This document shows positions 9,491 to 17,898 of a stretch of DNA of 64,000 nucleotides, in pieces. Positions within the stretch are counted from its first letter, which is position 1, and each line of letters starts with the position of its first letter. The DNA comes from Oceanobacillus profundus. Its GTDB lineage: Bacteria; Bacillota; Bacilli; Bacillales; Amphibacillaceae. The notes beneath the pieces are model-generated. The model did no database searches and had not been told where the DNA came from. It saw only the letters and a program-made list of their open reading frames with translations. The stretch lies in contig NZ_QWEH01000019.1 of assembly GCF_003515705.1 (NCBI RefSeq), positions 1 to 64,000 of the forward strand. The letters are read 5' to 3'. The translations under genes and the position numbers were made by a program.

Positions 9491-11047
9491 TTAGAACACT
9501 TTCGTCGTCCAATCCTCACAATTCCATTTATCCGTTACAATACCCTCGTAAAAATCAGGTTCATGGGAAATGAGGAGGACGCTGCCTTTGTATTCGTCTA
9601 GTGCTCGTTTTAGTTCTGCTTTTGCATCCGGGTCTAGATGATTTGTAGGTTCATCTAATACGAGTAAGTTGGACTCGTTATTAATTAATTTACAAAGTCG
9701 GACCTTGGCCTTCTCTCCACCACTTAGTACTTGAACTTTACTCTCAATATGTTTTGTTGTTAGTCCACATTTTGCAAGAGCAGCACGTACTTCGTATTGC
9801 GTGAAATGAGGGAATTCATCCCAAACCTCATCCATGCAGGTTTTATCTTTTTCTGTTTTAATTTCTTGTTCAAAATATCCGATATGAAGGTGCTCACCTA
9901 ACTGTACAGAGCCTGAAATGGCAGGGATTTCACCGAGAATGCTTCGTAGCAACGTAGTTTTACCAATACCATTGGCACCGTACAATGCAATCTTTTGTCC
10001 ACGTTCCATTGATAAATTAAGTGGCCTGGACAAGGCTTCATCATAGCCGATAACGAGGTCCTTTGCTTCGAATAGGTACTTACCAGGTGTACGAGCTTGT
10101 TTGAAGTTGAATTCGGGCTTTGGTTTCTCACTATCCAACTCAATAACATCCATCTTATCCAATTTCTTCTGACGGGACATCGCCATTTTACTTGTTGCTG
10201 CGTTTGCTTTATTTCTCGCGACAAAGTCCTTTAAATTAGCAATTTCCTGTTGTTGTTTCTTGTATGCAGCAGCAAGTTGCTGTTTTTTCATCTCGTATAC
10301 ACGCAAGAATTCATCGTAGTCTCCAGGATAGCGTGTCAGCTGTTGATTTTCCATATGGTAAATGAGGTTCACAACACTATTTAGGAATGGGATATCATGT
10401 GATACAAGGATAAATGCATGCTCATAAGCTAACAGGTAGTTTTTTAGCCATTCGATATGCTCCACATCAAGATAGTTTGTCGGCTCATCGAGTAATAAAA
10501 TATCTGGTTTTTCCAATAATAGCTTGGCAAGTAATACTTTCGTTCTTTGTCCGCCACTTAAGTCATGGACATCACGATCTAGACCAAATTCGTCTAAGCC
10601 AAGCCCGTTAGCAACTTCCTCTGCTTTTGCATCGATAATATAGAAGTCACTGTTCGTGAGGGCGTCTTGTATTTGTCCAGTTTCTTCGAGCAGTTTTTCT
10701 AATTCGTCAGGACCGACTTCACCCATTTTTGTGAATAGTTCATTCATCTCAGCCTCCATATCATATAAATATTGGAAGGCTGTTCTTAGCACGTCTAGGA
10801 TAGTCATCCCTTGCTTGAGTAAAGCATGCTGATCCAAGTAACCTACACGGACATTTTTTGCCCATGTCACATTTCCAGCATCTGGCTCAAGTTTCTGTGT
10901 AATAATATTCATAAAAGTGGACTTGCCTTCTCCATTCGCTCCGATTAGTCCAATATGTTCTCCTTGTAATAAACGAAAAGAAACGTCATCGAAAATGGCG
11001 CGATCCCCAAATCCGTGACTTAAATTTTTAACGGTAAGTAAACTCAT
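9491..11047 (-). CDS. yfmM: ABC-F family ATPase (YfmM-type)
   Basis: A 518-residue cytosolic protein with two ABC ATPase domains and no membrane segments, the ABC-F architecture of ribosome-associated translation factors. Walker A motifs are 'GANGEGKST' and 'GANGIGKTT', signatures are 'LSGGQRTK' and 'LSGGEKAK', Walker B motifs are 'LLLDEPTNYLD' and 'LVLDEPTNHLD'. The inter-domain linker is rich in Lys and Gln (KKQQLAAAYKKQQQEI). The sequence closely follows what I recall of B. subtilis YfmM. I chose the ATG at 11047: AAGGTG sits 7 nt before it, while a start 30 nt upstream has no such site. A role in relieving stalled ribosomes is family knowledge, not shown here. Confidence 0.88.
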   Translation of the reverse strand: MSLLTVKNLSHGFGDRAIFDDVSFRLLQGEHIGLIGANGEGKSTFMNIITQKLEPDAGNVTWAKNVRVGYLDQHALLKQGMTILDVLRTAFQYLYDMEAEMNELFTKMGEVGPDELEKLLEETGQIQDALTNSDFYIIDAKAEEVANGLGLDEFGLDRDVHDLSGGQRTKVLLAKLLLEKPDILLLDEPTNYLDVEHIEWLKNYLLAYEHAFILVSHDIPFLNSVVNLIYHMENQQLTRYPGDYDEFLRVYEMKKQQLAAAYKKQQQEIANLKDFVARNKANAATSKMAMSRQKKLDKMDVIELDSEKPKPEFNFKQARTPGKYLFEAKDLVIGYDEALSRPLNLSMERGQKIALYGANGIGKTTLLRSILGEIPAISGSVQLGEHLHIGYFEQEIKTEKDKTCMDEVWDEFPHFTQYEVRAALAKCGLTTKHIESKVQVLSGGEKAKVRLCKLINNESNLLVLDEPTNHLDPDAKAELKRALDEYKGSVLLISHEPDFYEGIVTDKWNCEDWTTKVF

Positions 11048-11276
11048 TATAAAACACCTTTTCCTTCTAAAATACATTCTGTTCTATTATATAGGTCATT
11101 ACAGAAAACGGCTAGTCAAGATTTGCTTCCAGCAGGTAGGTTTTACAAAACTCGAGGAGGCAGTGCCTGTCACTGTTATTTTATTTCGAGTATAGATGTA
11201 ACATTTTTCAGTAAATTACGTCTGTAATGATAAGTAATTATTCTAAAAGAGATGGAAATGAAAGGTGGGGGTCTTT

Positions 11277-12224
11277 ATGAAAAATGGGTTGATTATTTTG
11301 ATTGTTCTTTGGATCGGCATGTTGCTAGCTGCTTGCAGTAATGATGCGGAAAATAGTAATGTAAGCAGCGATAGGGCTAATTATGACTCGGAAGAAAGCG
11401 TGGAAATAGAAAGTGTAGAAATAGAAAGCAGCAATTCGATTAGTGGAGAAGCTGATCGCAATACTGAACCAGAAGTGAGTGATTCACAAGAAGAAAGTGG
11501 TTCATCACAAGAAGAAATCGTCGAGTCTGATCGAAAAATAATTTACACTGCTGATCTGCAAATTGAAGTAAAAAATTATCAGCAGACATTAAATACAATT
11601 CAGTCTCAGGTTGCAAACCGTGGTGGGTACGTTGTAGATTCGAATATGCAAGGGTACGCAGAAAATGATTCAACTACCGGACAGGTGACAGTAAGGATTC
11701 CTCAGGATCAGTTTCGTGAATTTATTCAGATTGTGGAAGATGGGAGCAGTAAAGTTTTGGAAAGTTCTATTTCAGGTCAGGATGTAACAGAAGAATTTAT
11801 TGATCTAGAATCTCGTTTAAAATCAAGAGGAGTTGTTGAAGAAAGATTGCTTTCCTTTATGGAGCAAGCAGAGAAAACAGAAGATCTATTAACCATTTCA
11901 GCTGATTTAGCTGAAGTTCAAGGTGAAATAGAGGAGATAAAAGGACGAATGAATTATTTACAAAACAGAACTGACTTGGCAACGGTTACGATCTATATGG
12001 AGGAAAAAAATGTAACGATTTCGGGGATGAGTGAAGGGGAACTAAACACCTGGGAAAAAACCAAACAGCAATTTTTGAATAGCATTAATTTTCTTCTCGC
12101 AGTATTCTCAGGGATTTTTGTGTTCATTATAGGTAATATGCCTGTGCTTATCTTACTCGGAGTTATCGTGGTGATTGGATTTTTTGTTTACAGAAGAATA
12201 AAGAAAAATAACCAGAATGGTTAG
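11277..12224 (+). CDS. DUF4349 lipoprotein
   Basis: A 315-residue lipoprotein. The N-terminal hydrophobic stretch ends in the lipobox 'LLAACS', giving a lipidated cysteine at about residue 21. A low-complexity Ser/Glu linker follows, then the DUF4349 domain ('IIYTADLQIEV', 'VTVRIPQDQF', 'EFIDLESRLKS') with a predicted coiled coil (LAEVQGEIEEIKGRMNYLQN). A C-terminal transmembrane helix ends in 'YRRIKKNNQNG', so the protein is probably held at both ends. The ATG at 11277 has AAAGGTGGGG just upstream. It stands alone between oppositely directed genes. Molecular function is unknown for the family. Confidence 0.85.
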   Translation: MKNGLIILIVLWIGMLLAACSNDAENSNVSSDRANYDSEESVEIESVEIESSNSISGEADRNTEPEVSDSQEESGSSQEEIVESDRKIIYTADLQIEVKNYQQTLNTIQSQVANRGGYVVDSNMQGYAENDSTTGQVTVRIPQDQFREFIQIVEDGSSKVLESSISGQDVTEEFIDLESRLKSRGVVEERLLSFMEQAEKTEDLLTISADLAEVQGEIEEIKGRMNYLQNRTDLATVTIYMEEKNVTISGMSEGELNTWEKTKQQFLNSINFLLAVFSGIFVFIIGNMPVLILLGVIVVIGFFVYRRIKKNNQNG

Positions 12225-12289
12225 GTTCATTTGATGAAGTTCAGTGAGGGGAAATCAATTTATTGGAACATTAACAGGCTTTGAAAAGT

Positions 12290-12327
12290 AAAAAGTGACC
12301 GATATTTTTATATGTTGGTCACTTTTT
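12290..12327. terminator. Bidirectional terminator between convergent genes
   Basis: AAAAAGTGACC pairs with GGTCACTTTTT, giving A/T tracts that serve both the DUF4349 gene (+) and the prenyltransferase gene (-). Confidence 0.85.
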
Positions 12328-12408
12328 ACATTTACACTGTTAAATCTAGCAAAGCGTCGAAACGCCAGATGAGGACAATCAATGGGAAAGAAAGGAATTA
12401 AGTACATT

Positions 12409-13335
12409 TTAAACCAAAATACCTAATCCAACAGCTGTTAGCATCGCAAGAAAAAGTAAGATCTTTTCATAATTACTTACCTGTTCATGATTTGTTACAT
12501 CCATTTTCAGAACAAGTATTATCGCTATAGTGAGCATAATCAATAGAAAGCCTGCAGCCCAAATTCGGTCGAATCCTAACCAAAGCATGCATAATGCTGC
12601 AAAGGAAAAATAGAGCAGCGCTGGGAAACGTGCATAATAAAGTCCGAATCGCTCAACAAACCAAACGACACTTGTTTGTTTTTTTGGTAAAGCTCGTCTG
12701 TCAGCTTGTAAATCTGGAATGTGATGAACCATTACCCATGCCATACAAAAAAGGGCATTAATCAAGGAATTTTGGATTGCCCATAATGGAATTGTATTTA
12801 ACATCAACCAAGGTCCAGCCAAACCAAGTGAAAAGATAGCTGGAAAAAGACTTGCCCATTCACCTAAAAAAGGCCGATAGCTTAGATGCAAAGGAGAGAC
12901 CGAGTAAGAAACGGCACTCCAGATTCCAATCAATAATAAAATGACGAGCTTGTATTGTGCAAAAATAGCGAGCACTAAAGCAAGGATTAAAAGAATAAAG
13001 GTAAAGGCGAAAGCTAGTTTGAGAACTGCGTGCAAAGAAAACATTCCATTCTGGATTACGCGACTTCCCCCAGACAAAATAGCTGGACTAAAGCTATCCG
13101 TACCAGAACAATGATCGGTATAATCGTTAAAAGCATGTGTTAGGACGCCGTGAATGGCGAATGCAGCGATCGTAAGGAAAACAAATAGCAGCCAGAGCCG
13201 GTCCGAAGAGATTGATGAATATAAAAATAAAGGAAGTAAGCTAGAAATAATAGTCGCAACACTTGATGAGATAACCGCGATAGAACGCAGCAACACCCAT
13301 CCTCCGCGAAATATTGCGTAAACTTGATTTGACAA
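12409..13335 (-). CDS. UbiA-family membrane prenyltransferase
   Basis: A 308-residue polytopic membrane protein with about eight to nine hydrophobic segments. The two Asp-rich motifs of the UbiA superfamily are present: 'NDYTDHCSGTDSF' near residues 70-82 and 'HHIPDLQADRRALPKKQ' in the second half, which bind the Mg-diphosphate of a polyprenyl donor. The family attaches prenyl chains to aromatic acceptors such as in menaquinone (MenA) and haem O. I cannot name the acceptor; it does not sit in a men or cta operon. I chose the TTG at 13335 because AAAGGAG lies 8 nt upstream; an in-frame TTG nine bases earlier is too close to that site. Confidence 0.8.
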   Translation of the reverse strand: MSNQVYAIFRGGWVLLRSIAVISSSVATIISSLLPLFLYSSISSDRLWLLFVFLTIAAFAIHGVLTHAFNDYTDHCSGTDSFSPAILSGGSRVIQNGMFSLHAVLKLAFAFTFILLILALVLAIFAQYKLVILLLIGIWSAVSYSVSPLHLSYRPFLGEWASLFPAIFSLGLAGPWLMLNTIPLWAIQNSLINALFCMAWVMVHHIPDLQADRRALPKKQTSVVWFVERFGLYYARFPALLYFSFAALCMLWLGFDRIWAAGFLLIMLTIAIILVLKMDVTNHEQVSNYEKILLFLAMLTAVGLGILV

Positions 13336-13503
13336 TGGTAGCACTCCTTTCGTTTATAATTTTGAATATGAACCTAATAAAACTATTACCAAAAAGTATT
13401 TTATTTTAACAGTGGTGAATATATCATTCCCTTTTTGCCAAAAAATGCTACCTATTTAGAAATGAATTTCAATTTCTTAAGGGAATTTGAATATATCACT
13501 TAC

Positions 13504-13560
13504 AATTACTTATAAATACTTGTAAATCTGTGTAAAATATGTATAATTACTTATAAATAC
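13504..13560 (+). promoter_or_regulatory. deoR-type gene promoter with two 16-bp direct repeats
   Basis: The 16-mer AATTACTTATAAATAC occurs at 13504-13519 and 13545-13560, 41 bp apart (about four helical turns). Between and over them lie TTGTAA (13520-13525) and TATAAT (13542-13547) with a 16-bp spacer, a good sigma-A promoter. The second repeat covers the -10 and start point, the usual place for an autorepressor site. Confidence 0.65.
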
Positions 13561-13583
13561 GTACTGAAGTTGGTGAAGAAGCA

Positions 13584-14363
13584 TTGTACCAAGAAGAGAG
13601 ATTGTTATCTATTTTAGACTTCCTTCAAAAAAATAAACGAATATCGGTTGAAGAAATATGTACGATGTTTCATGTTTCAAGAGATACAGCGCGAAGGGAT
13701 CTTGTTAAGTTAGAAGTGGAAAATTCTATTATACGTACACGTGGCGGAGCAATCTTACCATCTATTCAGGAAGAAATTAAAAACTACTCAAAGCGTCTGG
13801 AGACTGTATCACAGGAAAAAAAGATAATCGGGAAGAAGGCAGCTTCTTTAATTTATCCGAATGACAATATTATTTTAGATACATCAACGACAGTTCAGGC
13901 CTGTGCAGAGCACATTCAAAATATGGATTGTACAATCATTACGAATTCAATTAACCTGGCAGAAGTATTGTCTAATAGATCCCATATCAATATTCAACTT
14001 CTGGGTGGCACACTGCATAAAGAGCATCGCTTTTTATACGGCTCTTCTGTAGTGGAGAAGCTCTCGGATTACTACGTGGATAAACTTTTTGTTGGTGTTA
14101 TTGGTATATCAGAAACTGGATTGACCATTGCGCATGAAGAAGACGGTGTTGTAAAAAGAAAGATGGTTAAGCAAGCGAAACAGGTGATTGTCTTAGCAGA
14201 TCATACCAAGCTCGGAACGAATCACTTTTTCAAATTTGCAAGCTTAGATGATGTAGATCTATTAATTACAGATAAAACACCATCAAAGGCCTTTATGGAA
14301 GTCTTGCGAAAAAACAATGTAGAATTACTAATAGCAGACGGTGAAACGAAAGGTGATAAATAA
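13584..14363 (+). CDS. DeoR-family transcriptional regulator
   Basis: A 259-residue DeoR-type repressor. The N-terminal winged HTH (about 5-57) has the family signature 'VSRDTARRDLVKLE', and the C-terminal DeoRC domain senses a phosphorylated sugar ('ILDTSTTVQACAEHI', 'ITNSINLAEVL', 'LLGGTLHKEHRFLYG', 'LADHTKLG'). The start is TTG with a weak GGTGAA site. Its stop is separated from the HAD phosphatase start by one base, so the two are translationally coupled, which suggests a sugar-phosphate detoxification or turnover unit. Direct repeats in the promoter suggest autoregulation. Confidence 0.88.
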   Translation: MYQEERLLSILDFLQKNKRISVEEICTMFHVSRDTARRDLVKLEVENSIIRTRGGAILPSIQEEIKNYSKRLETVSQEKKIIGKKAASLIYPNDNIILDTSTTVQACAEHIQNMDCTIITNSINLAEVLSNRSHINIQLLGGTLHKEHRFLYGSSVVEKLSDYYVDKLFVGVIGISETGLTIAHEEDGVVKRKMVKQAKQVIVLADHTKLGTNHFFKFASLDDVDLLITDKTPSKAFMEVLRKNNVELLIADGETKGDK

Positions 14364-14364
14364 G

Positions 14365-15225
14365 ATGACAAAATTAATTGCAATTGATTTAGATGGAACC
14401 CTGCTTAATGAAAAAAGTGAAATAAGTGAGAACAACAAACAAGCACTTCTAGCCGCACAAGCGCAAGGAATTGAGGTTGTTATTGCTACTGGGCGTGCTC
14501 ATTTTGATGTGCAAACGATCTTTAAAAATACTAATATGAAGACATGGATTATCGGAGCAAACGGAGCAACAATTCATCGTCCAAACGGAGAATTATTTCA
14601 CCATCTACCGATGAAGCATGAAGATGCACTGGAGAGCTTAAATTGGCTTGAACAAGAGGGATTTTATTATGAAATCTTTAGCAATGAAGCTATCCTAACA
14701 CCACAAAATGGTCGGGAACGATTAACGATTGAAATGGATCGTGTGCTGAGCGGCAACCCAAATATAAGTGTGGAAGAACTAAAACAGGCAATCAATAAGC
14801 AGTTCAGTCAAACGGGATTTTCTTATATTGATTCTCATAAAGAAGTGAGTGAAATGGGCATTGATATTTATAACATCCTTGCATTTTCATTTGATGAGGC
14901 AAAACTAAATAAGGGCTGGGAACAATTTAAAGACCACAATGACTTAACGATTGTATCGTCAGCAAATCATAATTTTGAGTTGGAGCACAAAAATGCATCT
15001 AAGGGAAATGCCTTAGCAATCCTTGCGAATAAATTAGGTATTCATATAGCGGATACTGCAGCTGTTGGAGATAGTTTTAATGATTTATCAATGTTAACAA
15101 CAGCAGGCAGAAGTGCTGCTATGGGAAATGCTCCTGATGCAATTAAAGAAGCGGCTGGGGAAGTTACGCTTTCCAATCATGAAAATGGAGTTGCTCATTT
15201 TATTAATTCACTTCGTAAACAATAA
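14365..15225 (+). CDS. Cof-type HAD-IIB phosphatase
   Basis: A 286-residue haloacid-dehalogenase phosphatase. Motif I 'IAIDLDGTLL' has the nucleophile and acid/base aspartates, motif II is 'VIATGR', and motif IV 'AAVGDSFNDLSML' binds Mg. The cap is type IIB, as in the Cof/YwtE/YxeH group that removes phosphate from sugars, riboflavin precursors or other small metabolites. I chose the ATG at 14365 with AAAGGTGA upstream; it starts one base after the regulator's stop. The DeoR partner suggests its substrate or product is the inducer; which sugar phosphate is unknown. Confidence 0.87.
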   Translation: MTKLIAIDLDGTLLNEKSEISENNKQALLAAQAQGIEVVIATGRAHFDVQTIFKNTNMKTWIIGANGATIHRPNGELFHHLPMKHEDALESLNWLEQEGFYYEIFSNEAILTPQNGRERLTIEMDRVLSGNPNISVEELKQAINKQFSQTGFSYIDSHKEVSEMGIDIYNILAFSFDEAKLNKGWEQFKDHNDLTIVSSANHNFELEHKNASKGNALAILANKLGIHIADTAAVGDSFNDLSMLTTAGRSAAMGNAPDAIKEAAGEVTLSNHENGVAHFINSLRKQ

Positions 15226-15495
15226 AGCTAGGCGGATTATTTAAGTATAGAAACACCATGCCTTCAAAGTATCTGACTTCGTGTGTCATGATACGAGTGA
15301 TTTTGTTTTAACATTCATAGCCACTGGCTATTCCTAATATTTCATTGGGTTTGCTTGAAACCCGATTCGTGGCCCGCTTTCTGGCGTAACGCAAATGCGG
15401 CGTAACAGAAGGGGGCTATTTGCATTTCACTTTATAGTCTGCCAGCCCATTCCGCTTTCTAAATGTGATAAAATAGCAAAAAAGGGGGGCGGCAA

Positions 15496-15855
15496 ATGAA
15501 GATTTCTGAGTTTGATATTCAAGGAGCAATTGATCAAGCAACACGCTGTCAGCATTATCATACCGGCAAAGACATCATCGCTATTCGTTTTTATTGCTGT
15601 AATCGTTATTTTCCTTGTCATTTATGTCACGAAGCGTATGGTTGTGGGAAGGGAGAGGTTTGGCCACGTGAAAAGTTCAATGAAAAAGCTATCCTCTGTG
15701 GAAGCTGCAAGGAAGAGCTGACAATTAACCAATATATAAACAGTGACAACACGTGTCCAAACTGTCAAGCATCATTCAACAGCGGCTGTTCGCTTCACTA
15801 TCATTTGTATTTCGAACATTTTCATCCGTCTTGTCCATTTGGGGATGATGGTTAG
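15496..15855 (+). CDS. CHY zinc-finger protein
   Basis: A 119-residue Cys/His-rich protein of the zf-CHY family, with ligands in the pattern C-x-H-Y, F-Y-C-C, C-H-L-C-H, C-G-x-C and C-P-N-C. It should bind several zinc ions. Related short bacterial proteins are of unknown role. A G-rich site (AAAAGGGGGGCGG) directly precedes the ATG. It is a single gene; its terminator carries an inserted palindrome. The 270 bp before it hold no gene and are richer in G+C near 15360-15410. Confidence 0.82.
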   Translation: MKISEFDIQGAIDQATRCQHYHTGKDIIAIRFYCCNRYFPCHLCHEAYGCGKGEVWPREKFNEKAILCGSCKEELTINQYINSDNTCPNCQASFNSGCSLHYHLYFEHFHPSCPFGDDG

Positions 15856-15856
15856 A

Positions 15857-15959
15857 AAAAAAGAGTCTATGCAACGGTACCGCCCCCCGAAAGTTAGAGT
15901 AGAAAACTAACTTTCGGGGGGCAGTACCCAACCCGAATGGTTTAAATAGGCTCTTTTTT
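15857..15959. terminator. Bidirectional terminator interrupted by a palindromic element
   Basis: The outer arms at 15857-15870 and 15946-15959 (14 bp, one G-T wobble, A/T tracts outward) form a terminator for the CHY gene (+) and guaD (-). The loop is expanded by the 53-bp palindrome at 15876-15928. Confidence 0.75.
15876..15928. mobile_element. 53-bp palindromic IS-end-like miniature element
   Basis: Arms of 22 bp (15876-15897 and 15907-15928) match at 21 of 22 positions around a 9-nt centre. Each arm starts GGTAC at the outer end, runs through six C's and ends GAAAGTTAG. The element is flanked by CAAC on both sides (15872-15875 and 15929-15932), as expected of a 4-bp target duplication. 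The arms resemble, from memory, IS3-family (IS150-group) terminal repeats, so this may be a minimal non-autonomous derivative. Inference; no transposase is near. Confidence 0.55.
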
Positions 15960-15963
15960 ATGA

Positions 15964-17334
15964 TTAGTTTGCTCGTGAATGAACGCGTTCACCTTGCACC
16001 CAAACTTCACGAATATTCTCCGGTCGAGTGAGGTACATAATTTTCTGGAAAATATCATATAAATCTTCATTTGCATTAAAAATTGGTAATTTTGCAGTGG
16101 ATAGTTTCGTGTCGATAATTTGTACATCCCATGCATAGTTTTCCTCGAGTCTGCCAATTGGTAAACTCAAACTTTCGCCCCCACCAGCAGTGGCAAAATA
16201 AAATGCTTCATTAATCGTAATCCGTGAATTTGGTACGCCGCGTTTTGCAGCTGGAAGTGCAGTATTCACACCATCCTCTAGCATCCTTGATGAAACAACA
16301 GCTTGTCTTGCATTATCAAAAATGCTCGGTGTCGACCCAGCAGAAATATCGGTACCTAGTCCAATATCCACTCCTTTTTTGTGAAAGCGTGCGATTGGAA
16401 TGACACTATTGGCAAAGTATGCATTGGATATTGGACAGTGACCAATCGCTGTACCCGTTTTAGCAAATAATTCGGCATCGTTATCATCTAAGAAATTGCA
16501 ATGTGCCATCACCGATTTATCACGTAAAAGACCAAAATCATTTAAGGCAAACGCATCGTTCTTTTGGAAGCGATCTTGTACATAATTATGCTCCCAGTCA
16601 CCTTCGCTACAATGTGATTGGATATGGGTATCATATTTTGCTGCTAATTCGCCTAAGCCTTTTAATGCTTCATCGGTACAGCTTGGAATAAACCGGGGCG
16701 TTACAACAGGGTAAACCCCTTGTTTTGTTGACTTAGCTAAGTCCTTTACAGCTAAAATAAATTCCTCCGTATCGGCAAGCGCGGTTTGCGTGTCCTGATC
16801 TCGATAGTAGTCTGGATTTTGTTCGGGATCGTCCATGACAACTTTTCCAACTAGACCACGTTGGCCTTTCTCAGAACAAATTTTGGCGAGTAACAAACTA
16901 GCTTCCTTATGGACGGTTGCAAAATAAAGGGCAGTCGTCGTACCATTTGCAAGAAATGTGCTGACTAAATCTTCATAGACTTTTTTCGCATAATCCAAGT
17001 CGGAAAACTTCGACTCAACCGGAAAGGTATACGTATTTAACCAATCGTAAAGTGGGAGGTCTAATGCTGTTCCAGATTGCGCCCATTGAGGTGCATGGAC
17101 ATGTAAATCAACAAAACCAGGTAGTAAATACTGTCCATCTGCTAAACGATGAAAGTTCTCTGCTTCACTATAGGCATCGAGTAGTTTTTCATATTCTGAA
17201 TCTGATGGTGCAACAATTTTTTCAATTATCCCATCCTCATTAATACAGAAAAGATAGTCTACTAGCTGTTCCACTTCTTTCGCTGATTTACTTGTAAAAG
17301 CAGTTCCGTGAAATATTTGCATATATTGTTTCAT
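15964..17334 (-). CDS. guaD: Guanine deaminase
   Basis: A 456-residue amidohydrolase-superfamily guanine deaminase (guanine to xanthine plus ammonia), cytosolic and zinc-dependent. The diagnostic segment 'PGFVDLHVHAPQW' followed by 'SGTALDLPLYDWL' is specific to this enzyme. Further metal ligands are in 'IQSHCSE', 'VMAHCNFL' and 'GLGTDIS'. It is the large amidohydrolase type, not the small CDA-fold GuaD of B. subtilis. AAGGTGATAAC precedes the ATG. It is divergent from the riboswitch-controlled purine permease and Rieske oxygenase, which supports a joint purine salvage or catabolism role. Confidence 0.93.
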   Translation of the reverse strand: MKQYMQIFHGTAFTSKSAKEVEQLVDYLFCINEDGIIEKIVAPSDSEYEKLLDAYSEAENFHRLADGQYLLPGFVDLHVHAPQWAQSGTALDLPLYDWLNTYTFPVESKFSDLDYAKKVYEDLVSTFLANGTTTALYFATVHKEASLLLAKICSEKGQRGLVGKVVMDDPEQNPDYYRDQDTQTALADTEEFILAVKDLAKSTKQGVYPVVTPRFIPSCTDEALKGLGELAAKYDTHIQSHCSEGDWEHNYVQDRFQKNDAFALNDFGLLRDKSVMAHCNFLDDNDAELFAKTGTAIGHCPISNAYFANSVIPIARFHKKGVDIGLGTDISAGSTPSIFDNARQAVVSSRMLEDGVNTALPAAKRGVPNSRITINEAFYFATAGGGESLSLPIGRLEENYAWDVQIIDTKLSTAKLPIFNANEDLYDIFQKIMYLTRPENIREVWVQGERVHSRAN

Positions 17335-17504
17335 GTTATCACCTTAATGTTCGTATTTTAGTATTATGATTGTCATTATAAGACATAAAAATAACTTCGT
17401 CTATGGAAATCCAAGATATCTTTTTAGCCAGTAATAATCTTCATTATTCAACAATTAGTGTATTTGTCTAAATTATTGGAAGGTTGTTTTTTATTTTTCA
17501 GGTA

Positions 17505-17532
17505 TTGTTTTTGCCCAAATGGGTGCTATACT
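17505..17532 (+). promoter_or_regulatory. Promoter of the purine riboswitch transcript
   Basis: TTGTTT (17505-17510), a 16-bp spacer and TATACT (17527-17532) lie about 30 bp before the aptamer. Confidence 0.55.
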
Positions 17533-17561
17533 ATAAACATTCTAAAAAATATGTATTGTTA

Positions 17562-17632
17562 TTTTCATATAATCGTAGGGATATGGCCTACAAGTATCTA
17601 CCGGTTTACCGTAAATAAACTGACTATGAGAA
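17562..17632 (+). promoter_or_regulatory. Purine riboswitch aptamer, guanine/hypoxanthine class
   Basis: The conserved purine aptamer is readable: 'ATATAATCG', 'GATATGG', 'AAGTATCTACCGG', 'ACCGTAAAT' and 'TGACTATG'. P1 pairs 17562-17569 with 17625-17632. The ligand-pairing base (position 74 in the xpt aptamer) is C at 17624, which specifies guanine, hypoxanthine or xanthine rather than adenine. A strong terminator lies 127 nt downstream, so this is an OFF switch for the permease and Rieske genes. Confidence 0.93.
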
Positions 17633-17758
17633 GCAATCGTGAATAGACATCCATTGGAACTTACCTATTTTAGGTTTGGTTCAGTGTGTTACTCGTAACT
17701 AGCGACCATGAAATATGGTTTGTTTGAAGTCTTGTCTTTTCACGGTATTTCGATATCT

Positions 17759-17814
17759 AAAGCTCGAAGTACATTGCTTTCTCCAAAGAGGGGCATGTAT
17801 TTCGAGCTTTTTTT
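17759..17814 (+). terminator. Riboswitch expression-platform terminator
   Basis: Sixteen-base arms (17759-17774 and 17795-17810, one G-U pair) are followed by T's to 17814. It lies between the purine aptamer and the permease start, as expected for transcription attenuation when purine is bound. Confidence 0.88.
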
Positions 17815-17898
17815 ATTCTATGTTTCCATTATATGAGAAGCACTACAGTAAATTTTAAAAAAAATCTAGTAACGTACTAGACGAAGGGAGATAAGAGC

